This document shows, piece after piece, positions 32,336 through 43,644 of a DNA stretch of 64,000 nt (position 1 is the stretch's first letter; every line of letters begins with the position of its first letter). The translations under genes were made by a program, and so were the position numbers. Below the pieces are notes generated by a model that made no database searches, was not told the origin of the DNA, and was given only the letters and a program-made list of their open reading frames with translations. This DNA comes from Eulemur rufifrons (Eukaryota; Chordata; Mammalia; Primates; Lemuridae), in the NCBI RefSeq assembly GCF_041146395.1, contig NC_091001.1:102446965-102510964 (forward strand), read 5' to 3'.

Positions 32336-33475
32336 GCACTGTGATTCTCGACTTCCAGAGTCATCCTGGCTCAAAACCTGAGGTCCATCTGAGACCCTTC
32401 CCTTCTGTTTGTCCCACAGATCCAGGTTGTAACTTAACCCCAGTGAACTTCTGAGGCTCTTTCAGACTTTGTGAAGTATTTCCACATAAATGATCTCAAC
32501 CTGGGAGGGATTAGATGAACTCTCCCCTCCCACCACACTGCCAATAACACACACGTGTGTACCTTGCCAAGGAGGACGAAAGGGATGCCTGGAGTTTGGG
32601 GCGGGGCGGGGGGTTGTGACTTATTCCAGGTAGTTCTGAGAGTGAGGAAAAAAGAAGGTTCATCGTACAGTCTATCTGATTCCAAAAGCCATACTCCTCT
32701 TACAACAACACATAACTTCTGAAACCTGATCACTCCCTCTGTTGTACATCTTCTCACACACACTCCCTCTTCTCCATACCAACTGCTCCAGTTACGGTTT
32801 TTATTATCTCTCACCTGCACATTTTTTGGAGGTCCTCACTGTCAGTTTTTTCTACTTTTGGCCTCAGATTAATATTCCTAAATTGCACTTCTGTTTGCAT
32901 GCTCAGAATCCTGTGGCCACCTGAATCTGCCACGCCTTTGCCTTGCACTTAGGACCTTCATGATGTGGCCTCAGTATGTCTTTCCCCTTTGTCTCCACTC
33001 TTCTTCTTCATGTACTGTGGTTTTCAGGGAAGCCAAAGATTTGCCAGCACTCGAACATGCCTCATGCTGTTCTCTAGCCAGTCCCTGTTTTCAGCTACTA
33101 TTTCCTTTTATTGTCACCACCTGCCTCTCTTTTCTTTCTTCCAACATCCTATCCTTCCTTGAGGCCCAGCCCAAATTCCATACCCTTCGTTACACCCTTC
33201 CTGGAAACCTCCAGTGGACATTTTATTCCTTTCCCCTCTAACTTTCCACAGACCTTTTTCAGTGACTCTCTCATGACTCATAACTTTCTGCTGTAGAGCT
33301 TGTGCCAGTGGCTCGCTTTTCTTATCAGACTGTCAGCTTCTTGCGTTAATGGATTGCCTCTTCTTTATGTTTTTATCTCCCACCTCCCATTGCTCAGAAC
33401 AGTGACTAGCACAGGTAAATATTTGAAAAATAAAGTAATTCGTGAATAAAGGAATAAAGGAATGAAGAAATAAAA
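32336..33475 (+). mobile_element. L2 element, long 3' fragment
   Basis: 'gagtcatcctggctcaaaac' begins it. Further on come 'gcctttgccttgcacttagg' 'accttcatgatgtggcctca', 'tccttccttgaggcccagcc' 'caaattc', 'cttatcagactgtcagcttc' 'ttgcg' and 'cagaacagtgactagcacag' 'gtaaatatttg', all in L2 order. The 32400-32690 part is poorly matched and contains a GC box (GGGGCGGGGC, about 32598). Confidence 0.7.
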
Positions 33476-35242
33476 TGTGTGGGTGACTTGATTAGTTTGG
33501 GAAGTCTCCATTTTCCAAAAGATTTTTCCCTCTTATTTCCAAAAGATTTTGTCCTTTTATGCCTTTTGCCTGCCCCAGTGTCCACCCACACCCACCCACC
33601 AGGTGACCCAAACCTGAAATCCTACCAGGTGAACACCATGATGTCCATTTGTTTCTTTGATTTCTGAATGTTGATGCCCCAAGGATCAGTGGCCCACATT
33701 TCTCAGAGAAGTGCTCCACCATCTATAAGGAATAAGAGATTTGACAATGGAAGTTTTTCCCAGAGTCTGGATAGCATGTCGGATAGAACAGGGTGCCACA
33801 GAAGCCTGCAGCAGTGGTAGCTAAACAGGAAAAAAAAAAAAAAATGAGCCAATTGCTGAAATTGGTCATTGACACAGGACCTATCTGCCCTCAGAGGTCT
33901 ACATATAAACCTTTGCTTTGTGTCCTGCTCCTCAGCCGTGACAGCCTGGGTGCCTTTCCAGGTGGACATGGCTCAGGGTCTCCTGGATTGTCCTGGAAAC
34001 AACTGAGCACGTTACACATCTCAGCCAGCCCTCTGTCCAGGGAAGTTCTTAATCCCCAATAGGGACATCATCTCTAGAGAGCAGCAGCGAAGTCATATTC
34101 CATGTGGAAAGGATCGTATGCTCAAAAGGAAAACTGGCAAATAACACCTTCTTGCCCCAAAGGTGAGGCATTACTTTAGAGAGGGCTGAGTGCCAGTTTG
34201 CTAGAATCAAATAAATCAGATTTCTCACATGTAATAACAGATGTTCTGGCTACAACTCATGAAATCATTTAATATTACTTTATGCTGTGGTAATAAAAAA
34301 AAAAAAAGTCATCTGGCTCCACTCGGCCCAGGTTACATATCTTCCTCAAAGGGTCAGGATGATTTGATGCAGTTCTTGGATCAAAAGGGCTGATGTTCTC
34401 TGTGTGTTACAGGCTGTGGACGGGGGTTGCTCTGAGCATGGGGCAGATGCTTTCCTAACACACGCTTCGCATTCGATGGCCTGAGGTGTGCCTCTGACCT
34501 CCCCAGACTTGCCCGAACTCTGGTCCCAGGAGAAGCCGAATGCTCTCCGGGAGGCTCACTTTTTCCACCCTCCCCACATCTCACATCTGGCAGCGTGAAC
34601 TTCTGAGGAAGGCTGAAATATTTAACAGGTTGATCAACCATGCTAGATGTGGCTGGCGAGGTACCAAAGGTTTATCTCTGCAGCCCTGAAGAGGAGCGCG
34701 TAAGTGGGAATGACTTGGCCTCTCGGAACAAGCCTTGCAGATGAGCTTGGATGAATCTACGGAGGTAGGGAGCGAGGGAAAATGTGCCTGATGAAGCCTG
34801 GTAATAAATCAAAGGGACTTGCAACATAGATAGATGGCGAAATTGCAAAGATGACTCAAATATTAAAATAACCAAGTTAATCAAGAAAAATCTTCTAAAG
34901 AGGATGATAAAAAAGCAAAGTGATTTCTTATCCTCAGAGAAAATCTAAGACAAAAACTAAACAAAGGAAAGCTTAGAAGTCCAGGAGAGAGATACTAGGA
35001 TAATTGGAGCATCACTCCAGAAGCAAATTGAAAGGAGATAAAAGGGAATCTGAGGGCTATAAAAAAGGAACCATTGCTGCAACTTCACAAAGAGAGTGTT
35101 AATTCCTTCCCAGGAAGCGTGATGTCAACACTTAGCAAAATAAAAGGGAAATACCAAATAGAGACATAAACACCACGTAGGATAATGAATTCTAGACCAG
35201 TGCACTACACGGACTCATAGAATCATGGAAACAAGGTCAAAT

Positions 35243-35244
<2 letters not shown>
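33476..35244. other. Unique noncoding stretch with two A runs
   Basis: A runs lie at 33830-33844 and 34295-34307. A 13-base direct repeat, 'ttccaaaagattt', occurs twice near 33515-33550. A donor-like AAG|GTGAGG lies at 34162. CpGs are modestly raised at 34420-34600 and 34690-34780. No repeat family was recognised, and frames are short. Confidence 0.35.

Positions 35245-35277
<33 letters not shown>
35245..35277. repeat. (AC)n microsatellite
   Basis: An uninterrupted run of 16 AC units. Likely polymorphic. Confidence 0.98.
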
Positions 35278-35280
<3 letters not shown>

Positions 35281-35399
35281 GACACAATAGCCTGCAGGAG
35301 GAAGGTAAACAATAGGCTAGAAATTACTTCTGAGGTCTCCTTAGTTCTCCCCACAAGCAGCACCTCCTCCTACCCTTGGCCACCAAGGAAATCTCACAC

Positions 35400-35600
35400 T
35401 TAGGCACTCACTGAATTCCTGCATCATAGCGCCAGGTGCTGGGTCGGGTTCTCTGGATATGGGTATATCAGCTGCACTCTGGATCTGCAAGCAGCTGACA
35501 GCCTATTTGGGGAAACCAGTGTGTAAGTAAACAACCACACACACTGGGGTAGAACTGTGTGCAAGGCAGGAAGGGAACCCAGAGGAAAGATGAAAATTGG
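35400..35600 (-). mobile_element. L2 fragment
   Basis: 'ttaggcactcactgaattcc', 'agcgccaggtgctgggtcgg', 'agctgacagcctatttgggg' 'aaaccagtgtgtaagtaaac' fit the antisense L2 end (gcactgtgctaggtgctggg...gagctcacagtctagtgggggagaca...gtaaac). Confidence 0.5.
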
Positions 35601-35954
35601 GCACAGGGTCCAGCTTTGCATGAAGCCACTGGTCAGATGTCCTGCTACTGCCAGAGGCCCCGCTAGGCCTGGAGAGCTGCAGCAGGAGTTCAGCCGTGGT
35701 TCTCATTTTCATGCTGCTGAGTCAGGATGTCTGTCAAGGCTATGGTAAGCATAGATGGAAAATTGCTCTGCGATCATCTGGGGAAATCACAGCCACCAGG
35801 TTTCCTGAAGCAAATGTTAGGGCACATTGTGAGAGAGAAGATTTGGGTCTATTTCCAGATTTTGGTGATACCGTGAAAGGTATAAAAATGTTGAGACTCC
35901 CAGGGAGTTTCCTACAGTAAATAACAACGATGCCCACACTGGTAGGGTGAGAAA
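35601..35954. other. Unique noncoding stretch
   Basis: No repeat is assigned. There is a donor-like ATG|GTAAGC at about 35746 without a strong partner. Confidence 0.3.
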
Positions 35955-36100
35955 TGTCTGAGAATCAGAATGTCAGGGCTGAGAAAAATTAGAAAGAGTA
36001 AGCAATCCAATTCCCTTGATTTCAGATGGGGAAACTGAGGCTCAGTGAGGAGAACCAAGATCTGGCACTGGCCAGGCGTAGAATGGAATGTTAGATTTAA
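35955..36100 (-). mobile_element. MIR-type SINE fragment
   Basis: 'tttcagatggggaaactgag' 'gctcagtgaggagaacc' is the antisense MIR core (ttacagatgaggaaactgaggcacagagagg). Confidence 0.6.
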
Positions 36101-36317
36101 TCTAGTTTTAGTTCCCCTGAGAGGCAGTATAATTTTATACTCACTTTTCAACTTTAGTAAAATTTGTACAAGTTAGATGAAATGCAACTGTACAACTTGT
36201 TCTGCTTCTGTAAGCACGTCATTTTTGTAGCAATAAAGTTTTTAATTTCTTTATCTTCAGACATCCTATTTTGGAACCTGTAACCCAAGTTCTAACTCTC
36301 TTTGAGTCATTTTTCAG

Positions 36318-36529
36318 AAGCAAAGAGGGAGTTGGGCAATTTATTACACAGAGGAACGAAAGTCAGGGAGGAAAACCTCTCACTAAGAATACTGAGGGTC
36401 AAGTTGAATTCAAGCTGTAGATATTCAAGGAGAAAAAAGAGAAAAACAGGCCTATGTCTGCCAGAGGAAAAGGGGATCCCACCGTGCTGAAAACCAACTC
36501 CAATCACGATCCAATCTAATTGCAGGCAG
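36318..36529 (+). other. Candidate 212-bp exon, probably noncoding (unproven)
   Basis: A good acceptor ('aactctctttgagtcatttt' 'tcag', ending 36317) and an excellent donor (CAG|GTAAGC, exon end 36529) bound 212 bases of unique DNA. All three frames meet stops before the donor, so if real it is a UTR or noncoding-RNA exon. No repeat is recognised inside. Confidence 0.22.
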
Positions 36530-36554
36530 GTAAGCTGATGATACCGTTAATGTG

Positions 36555-36700
36555 ATAATGATGCCATTTGTTGAACACTCCCTATTCCTCAAGGACCTTA
36601 GTCAGCTCTAAGCACTCAGCAGCTTCTGTCTGGCTCTACATGTTCAAGGAGCTCAGAGCTGGAGGCAGTGGGGGTGTGGTGGGCTGTAACACAAATTGGA
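36555..36700 (-). mobile_element. Possible L2 fragment
   Basis: 'tttgttgaacactccctatt' and 'catgttcaaggagctcagag' 'ctggaggcag' weakly follow antisense L2 (ctcaaggagctcacagtctagtggg). Confidence 0.3.
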
Positions 36701-36799
36701 GGACTAGAAAGGCTGCCCCAAGCAGCAAAGTAGGACTACCAGATTGGCCAGAGACGCTCCAGAGACTGGCACTGGGTGTTGGAGAAGGACTGATAAGAC

Positions 36800-36905
36800 T
36801 AATGTGCATTGACTTAGAGGCAGAGTCCCCTTCATTAAAATCCTGGTTCTGCCACTAACTCTATGTAAGATCGAGCAAATTCCTTACTCTATCTCGTTGA
36901 TTTTA
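36800..36905 (+). mobile_element. MIR fragment
   Basis: 'gacttagaggcagagtcccc', 'aatcctggttctgccactaa' 'ctctatgtaagatcgagcaa' 'attccttactctatctcg' match the MIR head and core. Confidence 0.65.
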
Positions 36906-37035
36906 AAGGCACAGTCTATTCCCTATATTATAAAATCTCTGAAACTCTGACATGCCTTACAATGGGTGGTATCTTGAAGTTATAATTGTCAGTTTTTTAT
37001 TTCCTTAGGTGGCAGTACATAAGATAATGACACAC

Positions 37036-37394
37036 CATCTTAGTCAGCTCAAGCTACTGTTAAAAATTACCATAAACTGGATAGCTTATAAGCAACACAA
37101 ATTTATTTCTCACGATTCTGGAGACTGGAAATCTGAGATCAGGGAGCCAGCATGATCAGGTTCTGCTGCGGGCTCTCTTCCAGTGTACAGACAGCTGACC
37201 TCTCCTTGAATCCTCACATGGTGAAAAGGGCACTGGCTGCCTCTCTGGCCTCTTAAGGGCACTAATCCCATTCATGAGGGCTCCACCCTCGTGACCTAAT
37301 TACCTTCTGAAGGCCCCACCTCCCAATACCATCTAATTGGGATTAGAGTTTCAACATACGAATTTTGAAGGGACACAAACATTCAGTCCATCAC
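37036..37394 (-). mobile_element. MaLR (MLT1A/MST-like) LTR, nearly complete
   Basis: 'gttaaaaattaccataaact' 'ggatagcttataagcaacac' 'aaatttatttctcacgattc' 'tggagactggaaatctgaga', 'aagggcactaatcccattca' 'tgagggctccaccctcgtga', 'gaaggccccacctcccaata' and 'ttttgaagggacacaaacat' 'tcagtcc' form a complete antisense MaLR LTR. No internal sequence is attached. Confidence 0.93.
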
Positions 37395-37404
37395 ATATGA
37401 CTTG

Positions 37405-37752
37405 CAACTGTTAAATCAACCTGTTTGGCCTGAAACTGCTTCCATAACATGGATCCCTACATAACAAACTGCAACCTCACTTAGTACTTAAACAAATGGC
37501 AGCCTAATTTAGGAGTATAGCAGCTCAGTTTCAGTCAATCACAGACAGCAAGCTCATCTCACCATGTCCAGATAAGGCAGATACCTACTGGTAGCCAATC
37601 AAGTGATTTTTCTACTTTGTTTCTATGTCCAGTCTGTAAAAGCTCACTGCTCACACTGCTGAGCGTAACTCCCTGAATCTCTTCTGGTTTTGAGTGCTGC
37701 ACAAATCATGAATGGTTTTGAGCTCAAATGAATTTGGCTAAATTTAATTTTT
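37405..37752 (+). mobile_element. ERV-type LTR fragment
   Basis: 'cagctcagtttcagtcaatc' 'acagacagcaagctcatctc' 'accatgtccagataaggcag' 'atacctactggtagccaatc' 'aagtgat', then 'tctgtaaaagctcactgctc', 'ctgaatctcttctggttttg' and 'gagctcaaatgaatttggct' resemble the U3-R of an ERV solo LTR. The family is not named. The Alu monomer is inserted at its 3' edge. Confidence 0.5.
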
Positions 37753-37769
37753 CTTTTCCTTTTCTTCTT

Positions 37770-37940
37770 CTTTTTTTTTATTTTTTAAGAGACAAGATCT
37801 CACTCTCTTGCTCAGGCTGGAGTGCAGTGGTGTGATCACAGCTCACCCCAACCTTGAATTCCTGAGCTCAAGCAATCCTCCTGCCTCAGCCTCCCAAAGT
37901 GCTGGGATCATATAGGCTTGAGCCATGAACACCCAGCCTG
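37770..37940 (-). mobile_element. Alu monomer-sized element (FLAM/FRAM type or internally deleted AluJ)
   Basis: After a T-rich tail come 'gacaagatctcactctcttg' 'ctcaggctggagtgcagtgg' 'tgtgatcacagctcacc', 'ctcaagcaatcctcctgcct' 'cagcctcccaaagtgctggg' and 'gagccatgaacacccagcct'. The junction straight from 'gcctcagcctccc' to 'aaagtgctggg' gives about 155 bases, a single-arm Alu. Confidence 0.93.
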
Positions 37941-38217
37941 AAGTTTTTCTCTTAACACAACAAATGACATTTCAGGTTTGATAACATTTAGTAATATTTC
38001 TGATCTTTTGTTTATCTGTAAGATGAAAATATTAAAACTTGTTTAGAAGTTTACTGCAAAGGTTAAATTAGATGATGCACAATGCAGTTAGAAACGTATC
38101 TAGTATGTAATAATTGGCTCAAATGGTAAATGTAGCTATTGAATAACTCTCCCTCTTGGCAGGGTCTGTCCCCAGTCCTTAGCTCACAAAGATCACCTGG
38201 GAAAGTAGAGTAAGAAA

Positions 38218-38415
38218 AATAGCTACTATTTGTGGAATGTTTATTTGGTGCCAGGCACTGTGCCAACTCAGTTTACGAGTTTCATTTTGCTTTGTCTTAC
38301 AGCCCTCTTAGGATACAATTATCTGCTTAGCTATCTAAGATCATGCAATTAATAGGAACACTGGATCCTGAATCTTTTTTATATGACACCAAATTCATGC
38401 TTTCTACTATCTAAT
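38218..38415 (-). mobile_element. MIR element
   Basis: 'agctactatttgtggaatgt' 'ttatttggtgccaggcactg' 'tgcc' and 'tctaagatcatgcaattaat' 'aggaacactggatcctgaat' span the antisense MIR. Confidence 0.75.
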
Positions 38416-39954
38416 AGGTGAACGCAGAGTTGATTACTACAAGCCCTGGAAACCCCGTGAATTCTTTTATAGGCTGTACAGCAGAACTCTTCCTCTGGGC
38501 TCTAATATAGGTGGCTAATGGACTTTGTATCCATCCTACGAAACTAGATTAATATATTGGAACAAATCTTAGGAGTTGGATGAGAACTACCCAGGTATTA
38601 TAGCAAAGATCCTGCAAACATTCCTAACCCTGAATCAACCTAAGATCATTCCTGGCTCCTCCTGGTGCAAAGCTCTAACCATGACAACCTCAAATAGAAG
38701 AAAAGGGGGTGGGGAAACACCATCAAGGTCTCGTTACAATGGTTTGAACTCAAGAAATCTCATGATGGCCTCTCTGGGCCAAGGCCAACTGCAATGGTGT
38801 GTTCCTCACAAGTAGTCTTTTCCCATTTCTGGGACTCCCTGAGGTGTATTCAATAATGCACTCCTCATTCTGAAGCAGATGGAAAAGTGTTTAAAAAGGT
38901 GCCAGGTTTATTTATGGAAGCATGAGATTGAATTTAAGAGATGCACTTTGCCAATATGAAATGTGAACTCTCAAAACAGGAAGTGTGTTTTACTGCCTAT
39001 TTATTTTATTACCGTATCAGCTGCCCAGAGCTGAAGAATCCTTCCTCTCAGGAATTATTTATTTTCTAACTTCTGAACCAAAACATTTTGACCATCAGAA
39101 CTCTAGCTCCTTGCTGCCAGATTCCCAACTACAAACATGTGCCTCACTGTCTTTCAGAGCGGATCCATTGAGGATTTCCGTGAAAAGCATTTGAACACAT
39201 GTTTTGTCCTGTACCTTTGTTTTTATGTAAATGGAGAAGTTTCAAACAAATTGAATCAAATTACACAAGATTATTACATTTTTAAAATGCCTTTTAGAAT
39301 AATGGAGGGATTCTTGAGTTTGCTCATATATCTTAAGATATTCAATAATTAATATTCTCTTATTTTCATTTAATTGGTACAAAGAATTTAATGAAGAGAA
39401 TGATTAATCATTTGGACTTGTCACTATGCAATGGGCAATAATAAAGAAGTCTACCATAATGTAGTGTGTTGTGTACGGCATGTCTTTCCTCCCACACTGA
39501 TATTTTCACAGCTTTGCAGAGTTGAAGGTGACTACTCTGGCCTTCTTTAAATAGGCTAATAATAATTCGCTAGAAGCAGCTTTTGGTATAAGAAGGAATA
39601 GCCTAATGTACATGAAGGCAAAGAAATGGAACTCAGGAAACTCGTGTCTTCTTCCAGGCTCTGTGGAGTCTGGCACTGGCATGAGCCCTTGAACAAACTT
39701 TCCATGCAAAAGGCAGGCCATAGACTTTGGTTTCTCTTCAGATCATGTAAATCTCTCACCTTTTACCAAAAGGCAGGTCACTAGAGATATACTTGAACTA
39801 AAAACAAGTTATAGGAGGAAATGGACAATATATAAAAGGAGTTCTTTCAGTTTTGAGGAGGATCCATCCCAGTATGGACTACAGTGAATATTTCTGAATA
39901 GGTGTTTTCACCCAACCTACACATTCTTGACAGACACTCAGGCAGCAGACATGT
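38416..39954. other. Unique noncoding stretch
   Basis: No repeat was recognised. A minus-strand pair of good splice sites bounds 39760-39797 (acceptor tract 39799-39830, donor AAG|GTGAGA), which serves as a chance-level comparison for the plus-strand candidates. Confidence 0.3.
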
Positions 39955-40165
39955 TACAATGGTGCCACCTTCTGGACACTCTACAAAACACATCTTTTCT
40001 TCATGTCTTTCTTCCACTCAAAACTCCTCAATGGCTCCCTATTTACTGACAGAAGAGTCTAAAATCTTTGGCATTCAAGGCCTTCTGCGATCTACAACAA
40101 GTTTATGTTCGGGTCTCATCTCTTGACACTCTCTACGTGGGTGTTCTGTGCCGCTGCCCAGAATA
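39955..40165 (+). mobile_element. L2 fragment
   Basis: 'cactcaaaactcctcaatgg' 'ctccctatttactgacagaa' 'gagtctaaaatctttggcat' 'tcaaggccttctgcgatcta' 'caac' matches L2 (aaaacccttcaatggctccccattgcctacaggataaagtccaaactccttagcatggcattcaaggcccttcac). Confidence 0.75.
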
Positions 40166-40409
40166 AGTTCAGAATTTTCGGCATCCCATCTTCATTCTCA
40201 AACCCAGCATTAACTCAAAGCTGTAAGCCAGAGGGAGAATCATAGAGCAGTTTTTGGGGGTTCAGAGCCAGAGTTCCAGTAGAAAAAAGGCCAGAAGGTA
40301 TGGGATGCCCCAATACTTAAATTATACAGGTCACCGAGTGTTCCCAACATCCTAAAGACAGCTCTTCTCTATTTATAGAAGTGTAAATAGAAGAAAAGTT
40401 AGTAATAGG

Positions 40410-41125
40410 AAAACAGATTAAAGGACATGAACATGCACAAAATTTACATAATAAAAATAAATATAAAAGAGATGGCTAAATTCACAAATGATCCAAAATG
40501 CAAATTAAAGTCAAATGATATCATGTTTGTCCACCAAATTTTAAAAGATTCTTTTCTCATTCATGATGGTGCCATGTTAGTAAAGGTTCCAGAAATAAAC
40601 ACTCTCATATAATTTGCAATGCAGAATTCCTAGAGGGCAATTTGTGAATATTCATCATAAGCCTTAGAAATGTGCTGATACTTTAATCCGGTAACTCTAC
40701 TTTAAAAATCATCTTTTGGATATTACTATAGTTTTGTACCTAGATAATACATACCAGAATGATAATTATCACTGTAACATTGTGATAAAGTTGAAATAAG
40801 TTACATGACTAACCATATGAGACTTGATATATACATATGATAAATTTCAATAGTCATTAAAATTGATATTGTGGTAAAAACATCTATTACATGATTTATA
40901 ATTCATGTTACATTATTTAGTGAAAATAGATTAAAACCCAGCATATTCTATTTGATTCGACTTTTTAAATATATGCATAAAACAATATTCAGAATTACTG
41001 CACAATATCAGTGATGTCTTATTTACGTGGTAGCAGTATGAGTGATTTTTATTTTCTTTCCTATATTTCAAAATGTTTTATAATGTCGTATATTTCCTCA
41101 TATAATCATCATAATAGTTTTAAGA
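40410..41125 (+). mobile_element. Old L1 (L1M/HAL1-type) 3' fragment
   Basis: 'atgcaaattaaagtcaaatg' 'atatcatgtttgtccaccaa', 'taaacactctcatataattt' 'gcaatgcagaattcctagag' 'ggcaatttgtgaatattcat' and a terminal 'gtgatttttattttctttcc' 'tatatttcaaaatgttttat' follow the sense L1M order. No frame remains. Confidence 0.65.
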
Positions 41126-41288
41126 AAGAAAATGATGAAAAAACCTAATGAAAGCAAGATCTATATTAGGTTGTATCTGTATATATTACTCAATTCAACT
41201 GAATTCAGCTTGTCATAATTTCTGGTTTTGGTCAGTGCCTGCTACAGCTCAAAGGCTCTGGGATGCCTTATATTTTCTTCTTTGCCAG

Positions 41289-41335
41289 GTCCAGTGTGGG
41301 TGTGGGTGTGTGAAAGGGCACCTGAGCAATGCCAG
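41289..41335 (+). other. Candidate 47-bp exon (unproven)
   Basis: A very strong acceptor ('ttatattttcttctttgcca' 'g') and a consensus donor (CAG|GTGAGC) bound 47 bases. Two of three frames are open, one reading V-Q-C-G-C-G-C-V-K-G-H. It sits in the unique gap between two L1 fragments. No protein family is recognised. Confidence 0.22.
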
Positions 41336-41419
41336 GTGAGCACTGTAACTGCATAAAGCCTTCTACAAAGCAATGTATACACCGTATCGAGAGCCATAGA
41401 AATAGTTGCGTGCTTCCAC

Positions 41420-41700
41420 TGAATAATTCCATTGTAAGCGTTCTAGCCTAAGGACATAACTACCTTGAAAGAAGACAAGTATTCACACTCAGAAATGTGT
41501 ATTGCTGAGCAATTATTAATAGCGAAAAGTTTGGAAACAATCTAAATATCCAGTAATAAGTAAATGGTTAAGTAAATGCGAAGGTGTACATTCAATGAAA
41601 ACTGAAGTACTTATTAAAAGAGCGCTCATAAGGAAACTGCACAGCAGGATGATAAATGCCTATGGCATAATGTTAAGTGAAAAATAAGTGGACTAAAACT
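41420..41700 (+). mobile_element. Old L1 (L1M/HAL1-type) fragment
   Basis: 'aataattccattgtaagcgt' 'tctagcctaaggacataac', 'atttattaatagcgaaaagt'-like 'attattaatagcgaaaagtt' 'tggaaacaatctaaatatcc' 'agtaataagtaaatggttaa' and 'gcctatggcataatgttaag' 'tgaaaaataag' are sense L1M blocks. It restarts upstream of where the previous fragment ended, so it is a separate insertion. Confidence 0.7.
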
Positions 41701-42051
41701 TAGTTGGCTTCCTGTGATTATGAGGACGTAAAAATAAGTCTGCATATAAAGAAAGAGGAGAAGAAAATAACATAAAGAAGAGAAGATATAACAATCAAAA
41801 TAGTTTTGAATTTCATTGTTTTTTTATCCAAATTGAAGTCACCTATGCTCTTTTTAGTTTCTAAATCCCTTGCCCCAAATGGGAGGCCAGAATGAAAATC
41901 CACAGTTGCCTAGGGAAATGAAAAATTATGAGAATCTGAAGATTAGAGCAACAGCAGAAGCACATCATGTCCATGGACGGATTTAGACAATCCTGCTCAC
42001 GGAAAACTCCATTCTCTGATGCCTTTTTTAAAGGATGAGATTTGTCTGCTC

Positions 42052-42070
42052 AAAAAAAAAAAAAAAAAAA
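42052..42070. repeat. Poly(A), 19 bases
   Basis: An A run with no retroelement body immediately upstream. Confidence 0.95.
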
Positions 42071-43644
42071 GCAACCTTTTAGCTCAGATGTCCCAGAGCA
42101 AGAGACAGGAGATAGGTCTCTGACCTTTACCCCACACTCTATTTGATTCAATGACTATAGATTTTATAACAGGAACTTGGATCTTTAGTTTATATAACTT
42201 AATCCATTTGTAATTTTCTCTCATACAGAGACACCTATTTGGTAGAGCAATAGACCAACCCTCCCTAAGTGACCCGGAGCACCCAGATCTAAACAAGGAA
42301 AGAGATTTAAAGAAAGAGACCAATTGGCCTTTAAGAGAAGCAGGAACGAGCCAGCTCAGTGCCGCGTTCTCTGGAACAGCAGATCCTCTAAGGACATGGC
42401 TCTGCTCTCAAAGAGGTTGGCCTGGCAACTCGCTTACACACTCCACTTGGGGAGAATTCTTTTCAGCACTAGCCAAAATGCCGACCCAGGCTTCTTTGCC
42501 GAGCAGCCTTGAAAACTTGCACACATTTAGAGAAAATACTTTCAAATGACTCCGGAGTTCTGCTTTATGTTTCATATTCCTTTGAACTTATTACCTCTTT
42601 ACAATGTCTTGGACTATTAGTTTGGGAACATTTAAAGTTAATGACTATATGGAAAGTAAAATAACACTTTGATGTTGCCCAAGTCATTCATTTCTCTTTC
42701 ATATGCAGGAGGTTATAGAAGGCTGGGTGATGCCAGACCAAGTCATTTCAGGAATAAATAACTTATTTGGGGGTCTATATGGATTGTTGCTCAGGGGAAA
42801 ACGGGGATAGATCAGCTCTGGAATGTCTACGGGAACCAAAGCCATGATTAATGAGGGTCAACTCTCAAACTTGAGCACTCACAGATAGGATTACTTCACA
42901 CAGAGAGCAGAGTCTGTCTGACCCAGGCTACCCTAACACACTCTCCCGAGGCACATCATTCACAAATCTTGCTGGTTTCAGGGATGCACTGACAGCAATG
43001 GAGATATGGAGAGGGCTTCCTTTGGCCATAAGTAGACAGAATCAAAGTGCCATAAATGCAACGATAATGGCCATTAGAGAAAGTTGGCAAATGTTTCTAG
43101 AAGGTCAAAGTTGAAGCGTTCTGATTGGGTGTCTTTCAGTAAAGCACAGTATGCTCTTCCAGATGACAGCCATTTTTTATTTGTTTGTTTCTTATCCCTA
43201 TAGATAAGAACTTGGAAGCTGTTGTGGGATGGAGTTCCCTGCAGTGTGTAAGAGACTTAGCAGTGGAGGTGGAGCCAAAGAACCACAGAGACAAAGGAAG
43301 AGGGAGACCTGTCCATACTAGATTTATAGATGGTCTACTATGAGTTTATTAAAGGAGAAATAGAAACTATCCACCATAGACTGCCTTTATCTTATCAATA
43401 AACAGCAAAGGGCATTAGACCAGGGGTAGAGGATATTCAGCAGAACTTGTAGAACACCATTCTTTGTTCCCCTTTCCAAAAAAGCTAAATATGTATTTAC
43501 TGAGGGCGACTATGTGTGTTGAAAATTGTGTTAAGCTGTGTGTGGAAAATAAATAATAAAATGATGATTTCTCTCCTGGAGCTTCTGATATTAAAAGACA
43601 CAATTAATATATTTAAGCAATTGAGAGCAAGAGATGACATTGCA
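42071..43644. other. Unique noncoding stretch
   Basis: No repeat was recognised. 42700-43140 is complex sequence with homeodomain-type motifs, including the palindrome TAATGGCCATTA at 43065-43076. Frames are short. Confidence 0.35.

Noticed and set aside
32434..32820. 128-codon minus-strand frame
   Set aside because: It overlaps the poorly matched part of an L2 element and shows no protein family.
34062..34162. Candidate exon ending at AAG|GTGAGG
   Set aside because: The acceptor 'taatccccaatag' has a weak pyrimidine tract and the frames close early.
39760..39797. Minus-strand segment with good acceptor and donor
   Set aside because: No further support; it shows that splice-site pairs of this quality occur by chance, so I use it to temper the plus-strand candidates.
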